Origin: Babesia bovis T2Bo
Lineage: Eukaryota > Apicomplexa > Aconoidasida > Piroplasmida > Babesiidae
Reading direction: 5' to 3'
DNA length: 64,000 nucleotides
Assembly: GCF_000165395.2 (NCBI RefSeq)
Contig: NC_010575.1
Coordinates: 1-64,000, forward strand
The position numbers were made by a program, and so were the translations under genes. The notes under the pieces are model-generated. The model saw only the letters and a program-made list of their open reading frames with translations. It was not told where the DNA came from and ran no database searches. Shown here piece by piece: positions 8,454 through 19,560 of this stretch (position 1 is its first letter; every line of letters begins with the position of its first letter).

Positions 8454-11400
8454 TGCCATAGTGGTACCCCTGTAGTACGGACCTATATAGACCAGCTGGC
8501 ACAGGTACTCAGTGCACTCGTTGGGTGGAGTAAGATAGAGAAGTGTTGGGGCAGTGGTAGCAGTGACAAGTGCAAGGGGACTAATGGCAAAGGGAATCAA
8601 CATGGCAAAAATGAGTGCGAGTATCTCAAGGATATAGAGGCGAAGAACAAGTGTGACAAATGTGAATGCATGAAATGGGACGTGGCCAAGGCGGATGATG
8701 AAAAGAATGGACACCACCTGGGCAGGGGGTGCAAGAAATGTGCCTCTGATGAGGAGGCGAAGAAGGCGTGTGAGTGTGGTACTGGTGGCTGTAGTGCTGG
8801 CGAGGAGTGTAAATGCGCTAAAGAAGGCAAATGCTGCAAGTGTTGTTGTACGAGTTGTGATGGGTGTAAGGAAAACGCAAAGTGTAGCTGTATCGAAAAT
8901 GGGAAGAATAGTCTTAGAATTCGTGAACACAAAGACAGCTATAGGTCAGCATACGAGGTAGAACTAGTTTACGAATGGAATATTGGTAAAGAATACCTAG
9001 TATGGCCAAAATGGTCCGATAGAAAAACTAGTAAAAAGCGAGCGGTGGCTGCACGTAACTTACTAGGCTCAGTATGTCTCATCTGGAGTGGCATTACATA
9101 TATGTATTGGACAGGCAAGTACCATAAAAGTAGCCCACGGTGGAACAACCACATTTTAAACGGCAGTGGTCTAGATGATGGTACACTATCCCAGTGGTTA
9201 CAGGCCCTAGGGTTTCCTAAGGATATGTTGAATAACCATGGGCCACAGAATAGACTTGACAAGGTCATATGGGATGGGATTATGGATAAGTTATATTTGG
9301 GATTCCCGGATACTGGTAAGTGGAGTGCCGAAAGAGTCCATGGCAATGACACTGATGCTAATACATTCAGACAACCAGCTGGTATGAACTATGCTGGATA
9401 TATACATACCGTAGACAGGGGTGCATTTTGCAAGGATGGTACTGTCTTCAAGAATGGCAGCTCTAGTACTAGTGAAGAAAACACCAACAAATGTGGTGCC
9501 CTCTTCAAGCTCTATATTCTATCATGTGCCTACTTTACCGGGTTACAGAACAAAGCTCCGCCGAAGGCGGAAAATAAAACTCCCAAGACCATTCGGGAGA
9601 TCCTATACTGGCTTAGTGCATTGCCCTATAGTCAGGCATATAAACAGATACTGGAGCATTCCAAGGAAGTATTGAAGAAGGTAGCACCAATGGTTGGCGA
9701 GAAAAAACAGCTTTCCTTTCACCAAACAGGCCGTTCAGCTCCAATTACCGTCCATGAATACAACCTGTTTGCCCACTTCCAAGCAGTGACCCAGTACTGC
9801 CCACTGGTACTCATAGGTATCCAAGGAGGATTACACAGTGCCACTAAAGGCACCAAAGAACCTGCCATCCACTCCCTCTATGCTAACACTGAATGTAGAT
9901 TCACCTATCCCACTGTGTCCATCCAAGCATACAACCAGGTGGTCCACTACATTAGGGCTCTGTTCTATCAGTTGTACTTCCTTAGGAAGCAGTGTGCTGT
10001 GAAAGTTGCTCTAGGAGGTAAATGGCGGGAGTGTAGGTATGGCAGTGGAGTGCTTGGGAAGGATGTAGTTAGCTGGATGTGCCTGGGGTGTAACCCCATG
10101 GAACATGATAGGAAAAGTAGGGTTGAAGGATTAAAGAAGGGATTGGAAACGGTGCTCAATGGGAAACTTTCAGAGCTTCCAAAGGCCCTAAAGAAAGTAC
10201 TTCAGAAGATTGGTGATGTAGTGGTACAATTGGGTAATGCCCAGGAGGCATTGGAAGGGAAGAAGAAGGAGGCGATAGGGAAGGTGAAGGTGGCACTGGA
10301 GAAGGCTAAGCAGAAACTGGAGGAGGCTAAGACGGGACTAGATACGGTGAATGGGAATGGTGGGCTGACTGGGAAACTAGATGAGGCTAAGGAGAAACTA
10401 GGGGAGCTGACGAAGAGTGGTAGTGGACTGATAGATTCAGTAACTGGGGGTGAGGGACTAGAGAAGGCCACGAGTAAGGGTGAATATGATCCTGGTAAGA
10501 ACAAGATCAGTGAGGCTATCAATGGAGTACGTGAGGCATTGGAGGCATTACAAAAGGAAATCCAGGCGCTGAAAAAGAAAGAGGTGGAAGATGACAAGTT
10601 TGCACTAGATACAGTTTTGGATCCATATGTATCCGATATTAAATTAGAAGACATAATTCAGCAGGCGATATCCCACGAGTACACCACACTACTCAATGCC
10701 ATCAAAAAGCTCATATCCCTATGCACCTCTCCCAAATGCACTCCATGTGAATCACACTCTACCAAATGTGGCCAACAGCCACAGTCCAAGATCTGTGACA
10801 AATGTCACCAACAGTACATGGACGGCTTCCCCTCCCCCCTCCAGGCATTCCTGGAAGACAGGTTACCAGGCTTTAGTTGTAAAGAAATACCAGAAGACGA
10901 CAAGCCAGAGTACCCACCCGCTGCATCCCACTTGGGACACTGTAATGGCTCAGGTCAGTGCTGCCCCTTGCCCATGGGCTTCAGAGGGCAATTCCACAAG
11001 GGCAGCACCAGTGATTTTACCGGAGCACGCCTTTATGGCATACTATACTTCTTCAGTAATGAGAACATGATGCAGTCGTGTGTTTATACACTAGTGAGAG
11101 TCACTGCAGCACTCAGTGCTACCACACCACAGGTACTAGGTGATGTCTTTGGGTTCTTTAGGGGTGGTGTAGGAAACAATGAGGAAGGGATGCCACAGAA
11201 GGGAGATGTTGAAAAGAAGTGTGAACACACAGGGAATCCCAGTGAGACATCTGAGGAGAACAAGGAGAAATACTTTTGCGGCTGGTGTGCCTCTGGGTTA
11301 CGGGATGTAGTAAAACAAATAGAGTGGATAAGAAAGAAGGACGATGATGAAGGGCAGTATAGAGGCACAGTAGGACAAGCACTGATAAATATTAAAGGGG

Positions 11401-11810
11401 ACAAAGGCACTGGTAGTGCCGTTCCATATTCCAGTGCCGGTGCCACCACTAGTAACCTCTCACGACTCACTAAGAACTGCCAGTACCTCTCCCCCCTAAC
11501 CGGTGAACTCTATACCGCAGTGAGTGCCACTTTCGGTGGAACATACCTCTCATGGGTACTGTACCTATCAGATGCACTTCATTCAGGACTAGAGTCACTC
11601 TCTGAGGCATTCCTTCAGATTGAATGCAATGCGTGTAAAGGACAATGCGACCCCAATAGGTGCAAGAAGGGTGAGCACGGACAGGGAAGCGGTCAATGTG
11701 GATGCCAGTCGGTCGTATCATGTACCGGGGTACTACCGGTGTTGTATAGGCATGGGTTGAGTTATTGTGATGTAGAAGCGTTGCATTACAGTAAGGGTGA
11801 GTTTTACTAG
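8454..11810 (+). pseudogene. ves1-alpha body, truncated at both ends, frame open
   Basis: An uninterrupted frame of about 1118 codons, collinear with VESA1-alpha at 25851-29943. It begins directly after tandem TAA codons (8448-8453), with homology starting at VRTYIDQLAQVLSALVGW, so exons 1-2 and the start of exon 3 are absent; the first in-frame ATG is at 8670. It keeps the Cys/Lys-rich domain (CKCAKEGKCCKCCC), the LGSVCLIWSG block, the central Lys/Glu/Ala-rich coiled coil and the CP-x-MGFRGQFHKG region. After VLPVLYRHGLSY homology ends, and the frame closes 15 codons later without the transmembrane helix. It cannot encode an anchored VESA1 protein as it stands. Long purifying openness with both ends missing fits a silent donor for segmental gene conversion. 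A truncated expressed protein is the alternative. Confidence 0.85.
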
Positions 11811-12287
11811 TCCACTTTATATACTAAGGGGCGCCTTGGTCACAACTGTCATATGGAGTATTGGCGTAGTACGTGAGGAAGTAGAAAGGTTCTATGGAAT
11901 ATAACTACGTATAAGATTATTAAACGACCATCATTTAGCTAATACAGTGAATGTAGTGCAAAGAAGTGTATTCATACATAGTAGTGCAATATTCCCGCCA
12001 TATGGAAGGTACCTGACTGGGGTATCTAGGGTGGTGCGTATACCACCGTGTCTCACTCGGTATATAACTATGATTTTGTAACTTATTAGTAATTATCTAG
12101 CACTCTGCAGTTCTACTGAGTAACATCACGTGGCATTCATTCTTTGCTAGAATTACTGAGTGCTCCCCACTATTATGGAGTAATACTGTGTCCAGATTAC
12201 TAAGCACACTAAGTAGCATCCATTACTACTCCACATCACTACTACTAAGCCACCATCTCCCACCACTGCATCACTACCATCGTAACC
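11811..12287. other. Intergenic spacer
   Basis: The spacer between the truncated ves1-alpha and the VESA1-tail-like ORF on the same strand. The last ~100 bp before the ATG at 12288 resemble the upstream region of the copy at 1429-1905 in opposite orientation (CCATCGTAACCATG at the start codon). No further feature. Confidence 0.5.
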
Positions 12288-12773
12288 ATGTTGGTCTACC
12301 CAGTCCTGTTGGTAGCCCTCGGTGCCCTATGGCCACTGGACTGGACACCTACTAAACTGGACTCACTGAGCTCAGTGACTGGCCACTACCACGGTACCAC
12401 ATGGGCCATGGCAGAGAAGGTGACTGGAGGTGATGATCCTGGTGAGGAAGTAGTGGTAGTGGAAGGTACTACTAGTGATGAAGTGGGAAAGAACAAGGAG
12501 AGTCAGAAGGGGTGGAAAGAGAAATTAAGTGAATGGTCTGCTGGTTATATTATACTGGACAAGGATGGAAAATGGAAGTGGGATATGAATCCATTTATAG
12601 TAGTGGTTATCGTTGCAATTGGATTGATGACCGGGGTGGGACCAGTGGCGATCGTGGTAATAGTGGTAGTGTACTTCATTGTTTCTATTTGTAAGTGGAT
12701 AATAAATCCTAAGTCCTGGTTTGGGAGCTCTGGCAGCTCTTTGAAGAAGTTGAATGCTAAAAATGTGGATTAA
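12288..12773 (+). CDS. Small two-TM protein with VESA1-tail-like N-terminus (copy 2)
   Basis: A 161-aa ORF paralogous to 1429-1905. It has a hydrophobic N-terminus ending ALWPLDWTP, a polar region with GEEVVVVEGTTSDEV, a diverged middle, two hydrophobic helices (about residues 103-120 and 121-137) and a conserved C-terminus LNAKNVD. The first 20 codons are close at nucleotide level to the VESA1-alpha segment around 29790-29830 (the ATGGCCACTGGACTGGACAC block). It lies 478 bp downstream of the ves1-alpha body that lacks exactly this part. It might be a displaced, modified 3' cassette of a ves gene or a distinct family; the conserved ends in two copies favour a maintained gene. Function unknown. 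Confidence 0.7.
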   Translation: MLVYPVLLVALGALWPLDWTPTKLDSLSSVTGHYHGTTWAMAEKVTGGDDPGEEVVVVEGTTSDEVGKNKESQKGWKEKLSEWSAGYIILDKDGKWKWDMNPFIVVVIVAIGLMTGVGPVAIVVIVVVYFIVSICKWIINPKSWFGSSGSSLKKLNAKNVD

Positions 12774-14157
12774 CCAACAAAATCTTAGATATATCGCTGA
12801 GTATATATTCTAGAAACGACATACATTTAATATGCTGGAGTTATATTGTAGTGCAGATACAGTTTTTCCTAGAAGTATTGAGTATTTATTGTACTGAATA
12901 TATAGAACAGTGGCCTTACGTTATGCAGTACATGGACAGCATGAACATTCTATGGAGTACATATATTGTCATGATCACAACTAATGTAAAGTGACAGTAC
13001 ATTGAGCAGTACTATTGTGCATAGTGTATTTATGTAGTGATCATGGTAGGAAATGTACATTTCAAGGATATATTAACAGATAGCAAATGATGGCCAGTAA
13101 TCCATGAGGTAAGGTGTTATAGGGTAAATAGTTTTGTAGGGTGTGGTGCTGTAGGGCATATACCCCGTATGGGGTTTATAGAGTTTATGTTATATGGTGT
13201 ATCTGGGGGTTTGTAGTGTTGTAGGGTAGATAGTGTATTATTGGGTAGACTGCCAATGATTGAACAGGATATATAGTGTTATAGTAACAATGGGGAGATC
13301 TTCTGCATATTAGCAACATTGCTAGACACTGTTTGACTGGACACCACACAGGTGTTCAGTGTACAATATGTTGCACTGTGACATAATATAATAAATGTTA
13401 GGGGTTTTATAGAATATAGTTCTATAATGTTGCTAGGTTGGGCACTTCACAGTGCCATGTGGTACCATTTAGACAAGTAAATGACACCGTATAATGCTAT
13501 TTTGGGGTCCATCTAGGATTATAGGGATGTTCATGAGAAACCACGCATATGTAACTGTAATGGACATTGTTACTATAGTGACCTGGGAACTAGTGGTTCA
13601 TCAATAGATAGGAATTCACTACTGCCTAGACATTTACCATTTCCTAGGGAGTAAGGATCCTTACCGCTTCTTGATGAATTCAAACCACAGGGTAGTATTG
13701 TACAATAATGCTGTAAGATAGCACTTTACGGGAACCCACTTGTGTACATACCTTATATAGCACTTGTCTACATAACTGGCTGCCAGGAGGACACGAGCAT
13801 AATCTCCTATGAACAATAAAGAGTCAATCTTTAACCCATCCATTGGTAACATACAATAGCAAAGTAACATATAACTCTATGGAAACTGTCATAATGATAT
13901 TGTCGTGTCTAGTGTATATTGCGACAGGGTATGTTGAAGTATCGACAATAGAGATCCCAGGAATACATCACCATGTCTTATTCCACATTAAATTCACTCT
14001 ACCTTACCTAGTCAAAATTACATAGCAACAACCATTCTAGAGAAGTATTTTCCATAGTAACGCATGTACTATGCATGGCACTTGTACTATAGATGGGGCA
14101 TTAAAACAACTATAGGCCCGACAGTTGGTAAGATCAATCTCTACTAATATTAACAAG
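12774..14157. other. Intergenic spacer, AT-rich
   Basis: Nearly 1.4 kb without a believable gene. Short frames (13661-13870 -, 13843-14025 +) overlap each other, lack signal peptides or conserved motifs and are probably chance. The last ~100 bp should hold the promoter of the SmORF-like gene. Confidence 0.5.
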
Positions 14158-14859
14158 ATGGTAGCCTTCAACATGTTATGGAAGCTCTGTGCATTGGTGG
14201 CCTTAGGGCTGTCTGCCACTGCCACATCTACTGAGGTAGCCCAGGAGCAACCCACGCAAGAAGGATTAGACATCGGAATCCCTGGTAAGGAATACGAACA
14301 GGCCACTGAACTTGTAAAAGTACCGGAGCAAGATAATACCGACAGTGAAAAGGAGATTGCGACAGATGAACCACCCAAATACTCTGTGGAATGGTATCTG
14401 TTACCCAAGCCGGAAAACAGAAAACAGCTTTGTCACGACTTGCCATGGTATTTGTTTCGTTTGGTACCAAAGAACTGCAAAAAGCCCATATCGACTGCAT
14501 TAATGAACCAAATTCGGTGGTATTTTTCACGGCGTGACCTTCAATGGTTTTTGTTACCCAAACAAGAAAACAGAACTGCCCTACGTAAGTTGTTACCAAT
14601 CGACGTGGCTGCAGTAATTCCAGAAGATTGCCGTAAGGCAATACCGTCCGTATATGAAAAGTATATTTGGACGTATTTCTCATTGTCTGCCGTTGAATGG
14701 CTTCTGGAATCCAAGCCGGAAAATAGATCTCTTCTAATTAAGTCGTTACCAAGCGATCTGGCCAAAGGTGTTCCCGAAGATGTCAACAAACCAATAGATC
14801 CTGCAGTGGAAGAACGTATTAGGGAGTATTTCGCATTTACTATGCCAGGTTTGAGGTGA
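14158..14859 (+). CDS. SmORF-like secreted protein, three tandem modules
   Basis: A 233-aa single-exon ORF from the ATG at 14158 (the frame opens earlier only at a TTG). Signal peptide at residues 1-25 (LCALVALGLSATATS), nearly the same as in 5131-5601. A Glu/Thr-rich linker is followed by three ~50-residue modules starting WYLLPKPENR, WFLLPKQENR and WLLESKPENR. Each continues to an LP...(V/I)PEDC/PKNC...KPI pattern and an (I/W)R/TYFS end. The last module matches the single module of 5131-5601 best in its IREYF end. The copies have diverged by many substitutions, so the expansion is not recent. Secretion is predicted. The repeated module may bind a partner several times, which is inference. 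The SmORF family assignment is tentative. Confidence 0.75.
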   Translation: MVAFNMLWKLCALVALGLSATATSTEVAQEQPTQEGLDIGIPGKEYEQATELVKVPEQDNTDSEKEIATDEPPKYSVEWYLLPKPENRKQLCHDLPWYLFRLVPKNCKKPISTALMNQIRWYFSRRDLQWFLLPKQENRTALRKLLPIDVAAVIPEDCRKAIPSVYEKYIWTYFSLSAVEWLLESKPENRSLLIKSLPSDLAKGVPEDVNKPIDPAVEERIREYFAFTMPGLR

Positions 14860-15915
14860 AGGTGTCTACCATGATATTTTTTCGCATTTGTAAATGATCC
14901 ATTATGGTGTATTTAAATGAAAACGCAGTTATCATAATATCAGTCTATAGACTACTGTACTAGAATACACGGCTTCATATGTAGCACTACTTATACATAG
15001 ATTACGTGCACTAACAGTATCAACCAATACGCTTATTGACACCTATAAGCACCGCAGCTCTATTAATATTCATTGTTGTGTTAGATCTACCCCTGTAGAT
15101 TTTACATGTGTCTACTGTAACGTTCAATAGTGGTCGGCCGTAAAATTAGGGTATATCACTACAGGTCACTATCATTAGTAATCAAGCTAGATCCGGAAGC
15201 GATACTATCAATTGACCCTACATATAACATACAGTACAATCGCAATACGAAGGGACACTACTAGGAGAACTCACTACACTATGGACCACAGCTGCTATAT
15301 ATAGCAGAGATACACCATGGTGTTACTACAACAAAGAGGTTCCAATACACTAGATAGAGCTATAACACTAAGATGATACAATATTCAAGGTTATATAGAG
15401 CACAGTTTTCTTGGATTCCTCATGCACCTATAGACATTAAATCAATGTACCATGTAACACAGACCTATTGAATAGATCAAAGGTACAGCTTACTACAATA
15501 CTACTTGCATTCGTATATACAGTATATCTAGACAGTACATACAGGATATATTATCACGTTACGTACATTGTATAATGCTATGCAGTTGCCATGTTGCAGC
15601 AATACTCCGGTGATGATTCACTGTGATAAAACTACTTCAATTTGGCCTATCTAGCACTACTGCTAGATCGTTTTACTATCCTTCCTTAAAGGGTATCGTT
15701 TCTACGACACCGTTGAATACTACTACAGCAATATTGAGCATCACTACACTAATATATAACACTACAAGAGTATTGCTAGCAATTATTACCCATTTATTAA
15801 TACATTACCACTCTGTAATGTTAGTATTCCATGTCATTCCCGAGGTGTATGGGGAACACTGGCGCATCGACTCCATGTGAATATCCCGGGATTCTATTGC
15901 CAATATCTAGCCAAG
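14860..15915. other. Intergenic spacer
   Basis: About 1.05 kb between two plus-strand genes. A low-complexity frame at 15623-15880 (Ser/Thr/Ile-rich, no signal or motif) is not believed. Nothing else is recognised. Confidence 0.5.
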
Positions 15916-17241
15916 ATGCCAGACATTAAGGCTGGTATAGGCCCTTACTCTGATGAGGCTGCCCCTAAGGTGGCTAATCAGGTGAGGTACCTCATGCCCA
16001 TCGCTAAGCTACTGTTCATCCTGGTAGCAATCCTAGGCTTTGGCTTCTGTATGGCAATGTTGCTGATGGCTACTGTGGAGGCTATACAGTTGAAGGCTAT
16101 GCAGGATGGAGAGTTCAAGGATAAAAACGCTGATATGACTGCCCTGAGCATAGCTATCGTTTTGAGTCATCTAGCGCTCCACTTTCTAGGCTACAAATGC
16201 AGATTCATGAAGCTCCACTGGACTTCTTGGGACAGTGGACTGTTCATACTAGGCTTCGTGGTAGTCATCTCCGCGTTCTTTGCAGTGTTCATAGTGGTGA
16301 TGCCAGGGAAAGACGCAACGCTAGGAGAAGACAAACAAGGCATTCGTCCCTATGGTGCCATGGCATTCACTGGCCTGGAGCTATTGGCAATGTTCGGGTT
16401 CATTATATGTGCCATGAAGACACACTGCTTCGGGGGCTGCATGACGCTTAACAAGAAGGTATTCTATACATTTGCATTTATATATATGCTGGTCTTTGCT
16501 GCCCATGCGTATACACTATATGATTTAAAAGAGAACAATGCTAACTATGGAGATAAGGACACCACCTGGCATCACCATAGGTTCATGGCAGCGGCTAACT
16601 ACATTTTTGTGATTGGACTGTGCATCAGTGCATACCAGGTAAACTTATGCTGCATGTCATTTACCAAGTGTGATGCTGTGTTCATATTTCTGACTGGCAC
16701 TGTCGTAGGCATCCTGATATCAGTATGCCTGTCAATGTTCCCAGAGATTGTGCAACAGCAATGGACCCTCGTAGGCCTTATCGCTATGCTATATATACTT
16801 ACGGTTGCACTGTTTTTGTACATCCATGCCAAGAGGCCGTTGTGCAAGTACTATAACCCAGATGTAATCACTTTCGGGATATTCGCGCTACTGTTCCTAT
16901 TATTGGTATCCACCTTGATAGCCCTGGGGGCGAAACATCATGGTCATATAAGCGGAATGGCAGGCGACCTTAAAAACATTGCCCCAATAGCCATATTCGT
17001 TTACGGCTTCGTGGTATTCGTTGTAATGTTAATCTTCGGTTTCAAGGGCAATGCCATGAAGGTTATCAAGGCGTTCATGAAGCAGGCACGTGACGAACGA
17101 CTCGTTAAGAACGGCCATGAGCTGGATGTCAAACCTTTGTACGAACCAGGCGTTGAGACACCGGGTAGTGAATGCAACCTTCGGGGACCGGAGTCATCAG
17201 GAGGTGTCTTCCGTGATTCGTGGTTACACCCAGCAATGTAG
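15916..17241 (+). CDS. Multi-transmembrane protein, subtelomeric (mtm-type) family, member 3
   Basis: A 441-aa polytopic protein starting at the ATG at 15916 (MPDIKAGIG); the earlier in-frame GTG at 15877 is not needed. It has a hydrophilic ~30-residue N-terminus, then about ten hydrophobic helices, and a charged C-terminal tail of ~70 residues (FMKQARDERLVKNGHELD...). It shares LHFLGYKCRFMK, SAYQVNLCCMSF and YYNPDVITFGIF blocks with the proteins at 6123-7568 and 2156-3271. It is on the opposite strand to both, consistent with inverted rearrangement of this subtelomere. Function unknown; a channel or transporter role cannot be deduced. Confidence 0.8.
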   Translation: MPDIKAGIGPYSDEAAPKVANQVRYLMPIAKLLFILVAILGFGFCMAMLLMATVEAIQLKAMQDGEFKDKNADMTALSIAIVLSHLALHFLGYKCRFMKLHWTSWDSGLFILGFVVVISAFFAVFIVVMPGKDATLGEDKQGIRPYGAMAFTGLELLAMFGFIICAMKTHCFGGCMTLNKKVFYTFAFIYMLVFAAHAYTLYDLKENNANYGDKDTTWHHHRFMAAANYIFVIGLCISAYQVNLCCMSFTKCDAVFIFLTGTVVGILISVCLSMFPEIVQQQWTLVGLIAMLYILTVALFLYIHAKRPLCKYYNPDVITFGIFALLFLLLVSTLIALGAKHHGHISGMAGDLKNIAPIAIFVYGFVVFVVMLIFGFKGNAMKVIKAFMKQARDERLVKNGHELDVKPLYEPGVETPGSECNLRGPESSGGVFRDSWLHPAM

Positions 17242-18051
17242 TTTGTTATACTATCGGGACTGAGCCCTGGAATTTTAACACATAAAGACTAAAGGTCGTC
17301 AACTAATGCAGTTAAAATGAAGAGATTACTATAATTAATGTAGTATAAGCTATTAGACCTTATTGCATGATAGGCAGCCGTGTTTATGCATACATTATCA
17401 CTGTGTCAGTGATATTAAGGTAACTATTAACATTTACGGGCCATATTTAGTTACGATAGTTTAGTACCAGCTGCATAGTGATAGAATACGTGATCCGTAG
17501 GTATTGTCAGTTTATATAGAGTCATCTCTTTATATGGAGCAGAGAGAAGTTGAATTTCAAGGTGCGGCTCTGACCTTTATAAGGTGAAGACTAATAATTC
17601 GTTGAAATGATATATGTTTTATAAGGTAGGTAAACCTAGGCATAGCAGCGTTATTCTTTTCAATTGCTACTACGTCTGTTCATCCTCTCCACAGTCATCT
17701 ATTGAAGAATGTAACGCTTCGACACGTAACCACATCGTGTTATTCCATATGTGATGGCATTGAAATCACATAGTTGCTACTTATATTTTACTATATATTG
17801 CCAGTTTGTTAGACGAATATTACGTATATCCAATCAATGAAGCACCATTAAATCTCTGTTGCATCTGATGACAGGGATCATTAGAATTCTACAATACGCA
17901 TCAGATGTCATCAAATGATACATCTCATACATATAAACCACAAACTACAATTAGAGCACTACCGCGGATAGAACACAGATTAAAGCCTGCTTATACACTA
18001 CATAAACCCCTGAGACAACAGTTGAATCGATCCAATCTGACTGCAACCACA
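17242..18051. other. Intergenic spacer (convergent genes)
   Basis: About 800 bp between the end of the plus-strand mtm-type gene and the end of the small minus-strand ORF. No coding or RNA feature is recognised. Confidence 0.5.
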
Positions 18052-18393
18052 TCACGATGTTACAACTTCTTCAGCTGCCTTTTTAGTGAACAAGTTCCGA
18101 ATTTTGTTCCTGAAGATGTAACATAAAATGCCTCCTATGGCAAGGACACCGATGACAATACCGGCAGACCACGCAGGTTCAGTACTACCATTACTACTAC
18201 ACTTCCAAATAGAAACACAAACAACAATTACTAAAACCAGTATAACACCGGCTATTATCATCGCCTTCTTGTTGCCAAAGAATTTGCTGCCCACTCCTTT
18301 GGTCGAAGTGTCCACAGTAGCATCACCTTCAGGGGAGTTGGCGCTGACGCCAAGGAAGTAGAAAATACCAATCAAGCCAACAATAGAGTCCAT
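18052..18393 (-). CDS. Small secretory-pathway protein with two C-terminal TM helices
   Basis: A 113-aa single-exon ORF with an ATG at 18393. Residues 1-19 form a signal peptide (MDSIVGLIGIFYFLGVSA) followed by a short acidic/Thr-rich segment. A strong helix (about 45-63, IIAGVILVLVIVVCVSIW) and a second (about 75-92, SAGIVIGVLAIGGILCYIF) follow, with a basic tail FRNKIRNLFTKKA. The paired C-terminal helices recall the two VESA1-tail-like ORFs (1429-1905, 12288-12773), but no sequence identity beyond hydrophobicity is clear. The signal peptide plus clean TM pattern supports a real gene. Function unknown. Confidence 0.6.
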   Translation of the reverse strand: MDSIVGLIGIFYFLGVSANSPEGDATVDTSTKGVGSKFFGNKKAMIIAGVILVLVIVVCVSIWKCSSNGSTEPAWSAGIVIGVLAIGGILCYIFRNKIRNLFTKKAAEEVVTS

Positions 18394-19560
18394 CTTGAGT
18401 ATTGGAGAGTAACAAAAAATCCAAAATAACAGTTGTATCCCTTGACTGGAGTATAGGAATGCTTAAGGCCACCTTAATAAAGCTGAAACAATCGAATGGT
18501 CAATATGGCACAGTGTTATTCTAATCTTTACGCATATACTTTAGATACAAACTACCGCACACATCCTGCCGAATACTGCAACTGCGATGTGCCCACTAAG
18601 AGTAGATGAGTCCAGATAACACTACAGAATAAAAAGACAAATCAGATACTATAATAATGTAGCCCCTAAAGGAGTAATATATATGGCGACTTTTTAGAAC
18701 TAAGTTTTAAGAAACTGTGATAACGGGCCCCCAAATGATACAATATGGCCGGAGATAGCGATTAATGTATCATGTATGTTTAAGTCTAGAGCAAGATCCA
18801 GAAGGCCTTAGATCATTATGTTTGTATTCTGTTGACCTAGTTAATTACTAGCAGTGCTGTGGAGTATCATTGTATAGTACCATCTCGACACGTAATGGAC
18901 GTTAATGTTTCTCTGTGCCATAAGTTGTATCACGTGTTGAGATCAATGTCATTAGACAGTTGCTTCATTTAATACTCAGACGATTCAGTTCTTATCAACC
19001 CCTTTTGCTTTAATGATAGTTTTACCGGATATTCTAGCATAACGGCATTCTCATGTGAACAATGTTAGAAGGTGTTTTTTACCCAGTCGTGCTATATTCC
19101 TATATCATACGCTAAGCTGATGATATCTATTGAAAACTACCTACATCATTCTAGTAATCGCTTATTAGTGAAATATATTAGCCGAAACTCCATGGTTTCT
19201 GAATCATGTACAGTGTTCCAAAGTACGAGTCAATACCACCTGGTTATAGCTGAACGCGACAATAATCTATACGGATACCTATCTGGCATTACATGGCAAT
19301 CACCCATAATAGTCATTTTGAATAACGCTATCAACAAATACTCTACATAAAGACTTATCACATAATAAATGACATTATATTAAATCCATACATCTGGTAT
19401 GGCACATTATTGTTGAAGTTAGATCAACCCATGCTGATTAAAGGTAACACATTGATGGCGCTTAATGTGTATTACGCCCGGGAAGTTACATGTGTTACCG
19501 ACCCGATATACTATTATGGCTCATAAGCACAAATAGTGTGCTCCATGCATAGTCCTATCC
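18394..19560. other. Intergenic spacer
   Basis: About 1.17 kb with no supported gene. A plus-strand frame at 19072-19350 opens with a GTG and shows no domain or signal. It should include the promoter of the small ORF at 18052-18393. Confidence 0.5.

Noticed and set aside
8418..8932. Hydrophobic minus-strand frames (170 and 111 codons)
   Set aside because: They lie opposite the Cys/Lys-rich part of the ves1-alpha body. Their Phe/Leu/Ser-rich composition is the reverse complement of Lys/Glu codons.
10202..10654. Ser/Pro-rich minus-strand frame
   Set aside because: Shadow of the ves1-alpha coiled-coil region.
13661..14025. Two overlapping short frames
   Set aside because: Opposite strands, no start context, no motif; typical chance frames in AT-rich spacer.
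19072..19350. 92-codon plus-strand frame
   Set aside because: Begins at GTG, lacks signal peptide and domain pattern, and stands alone in spacer DNA.
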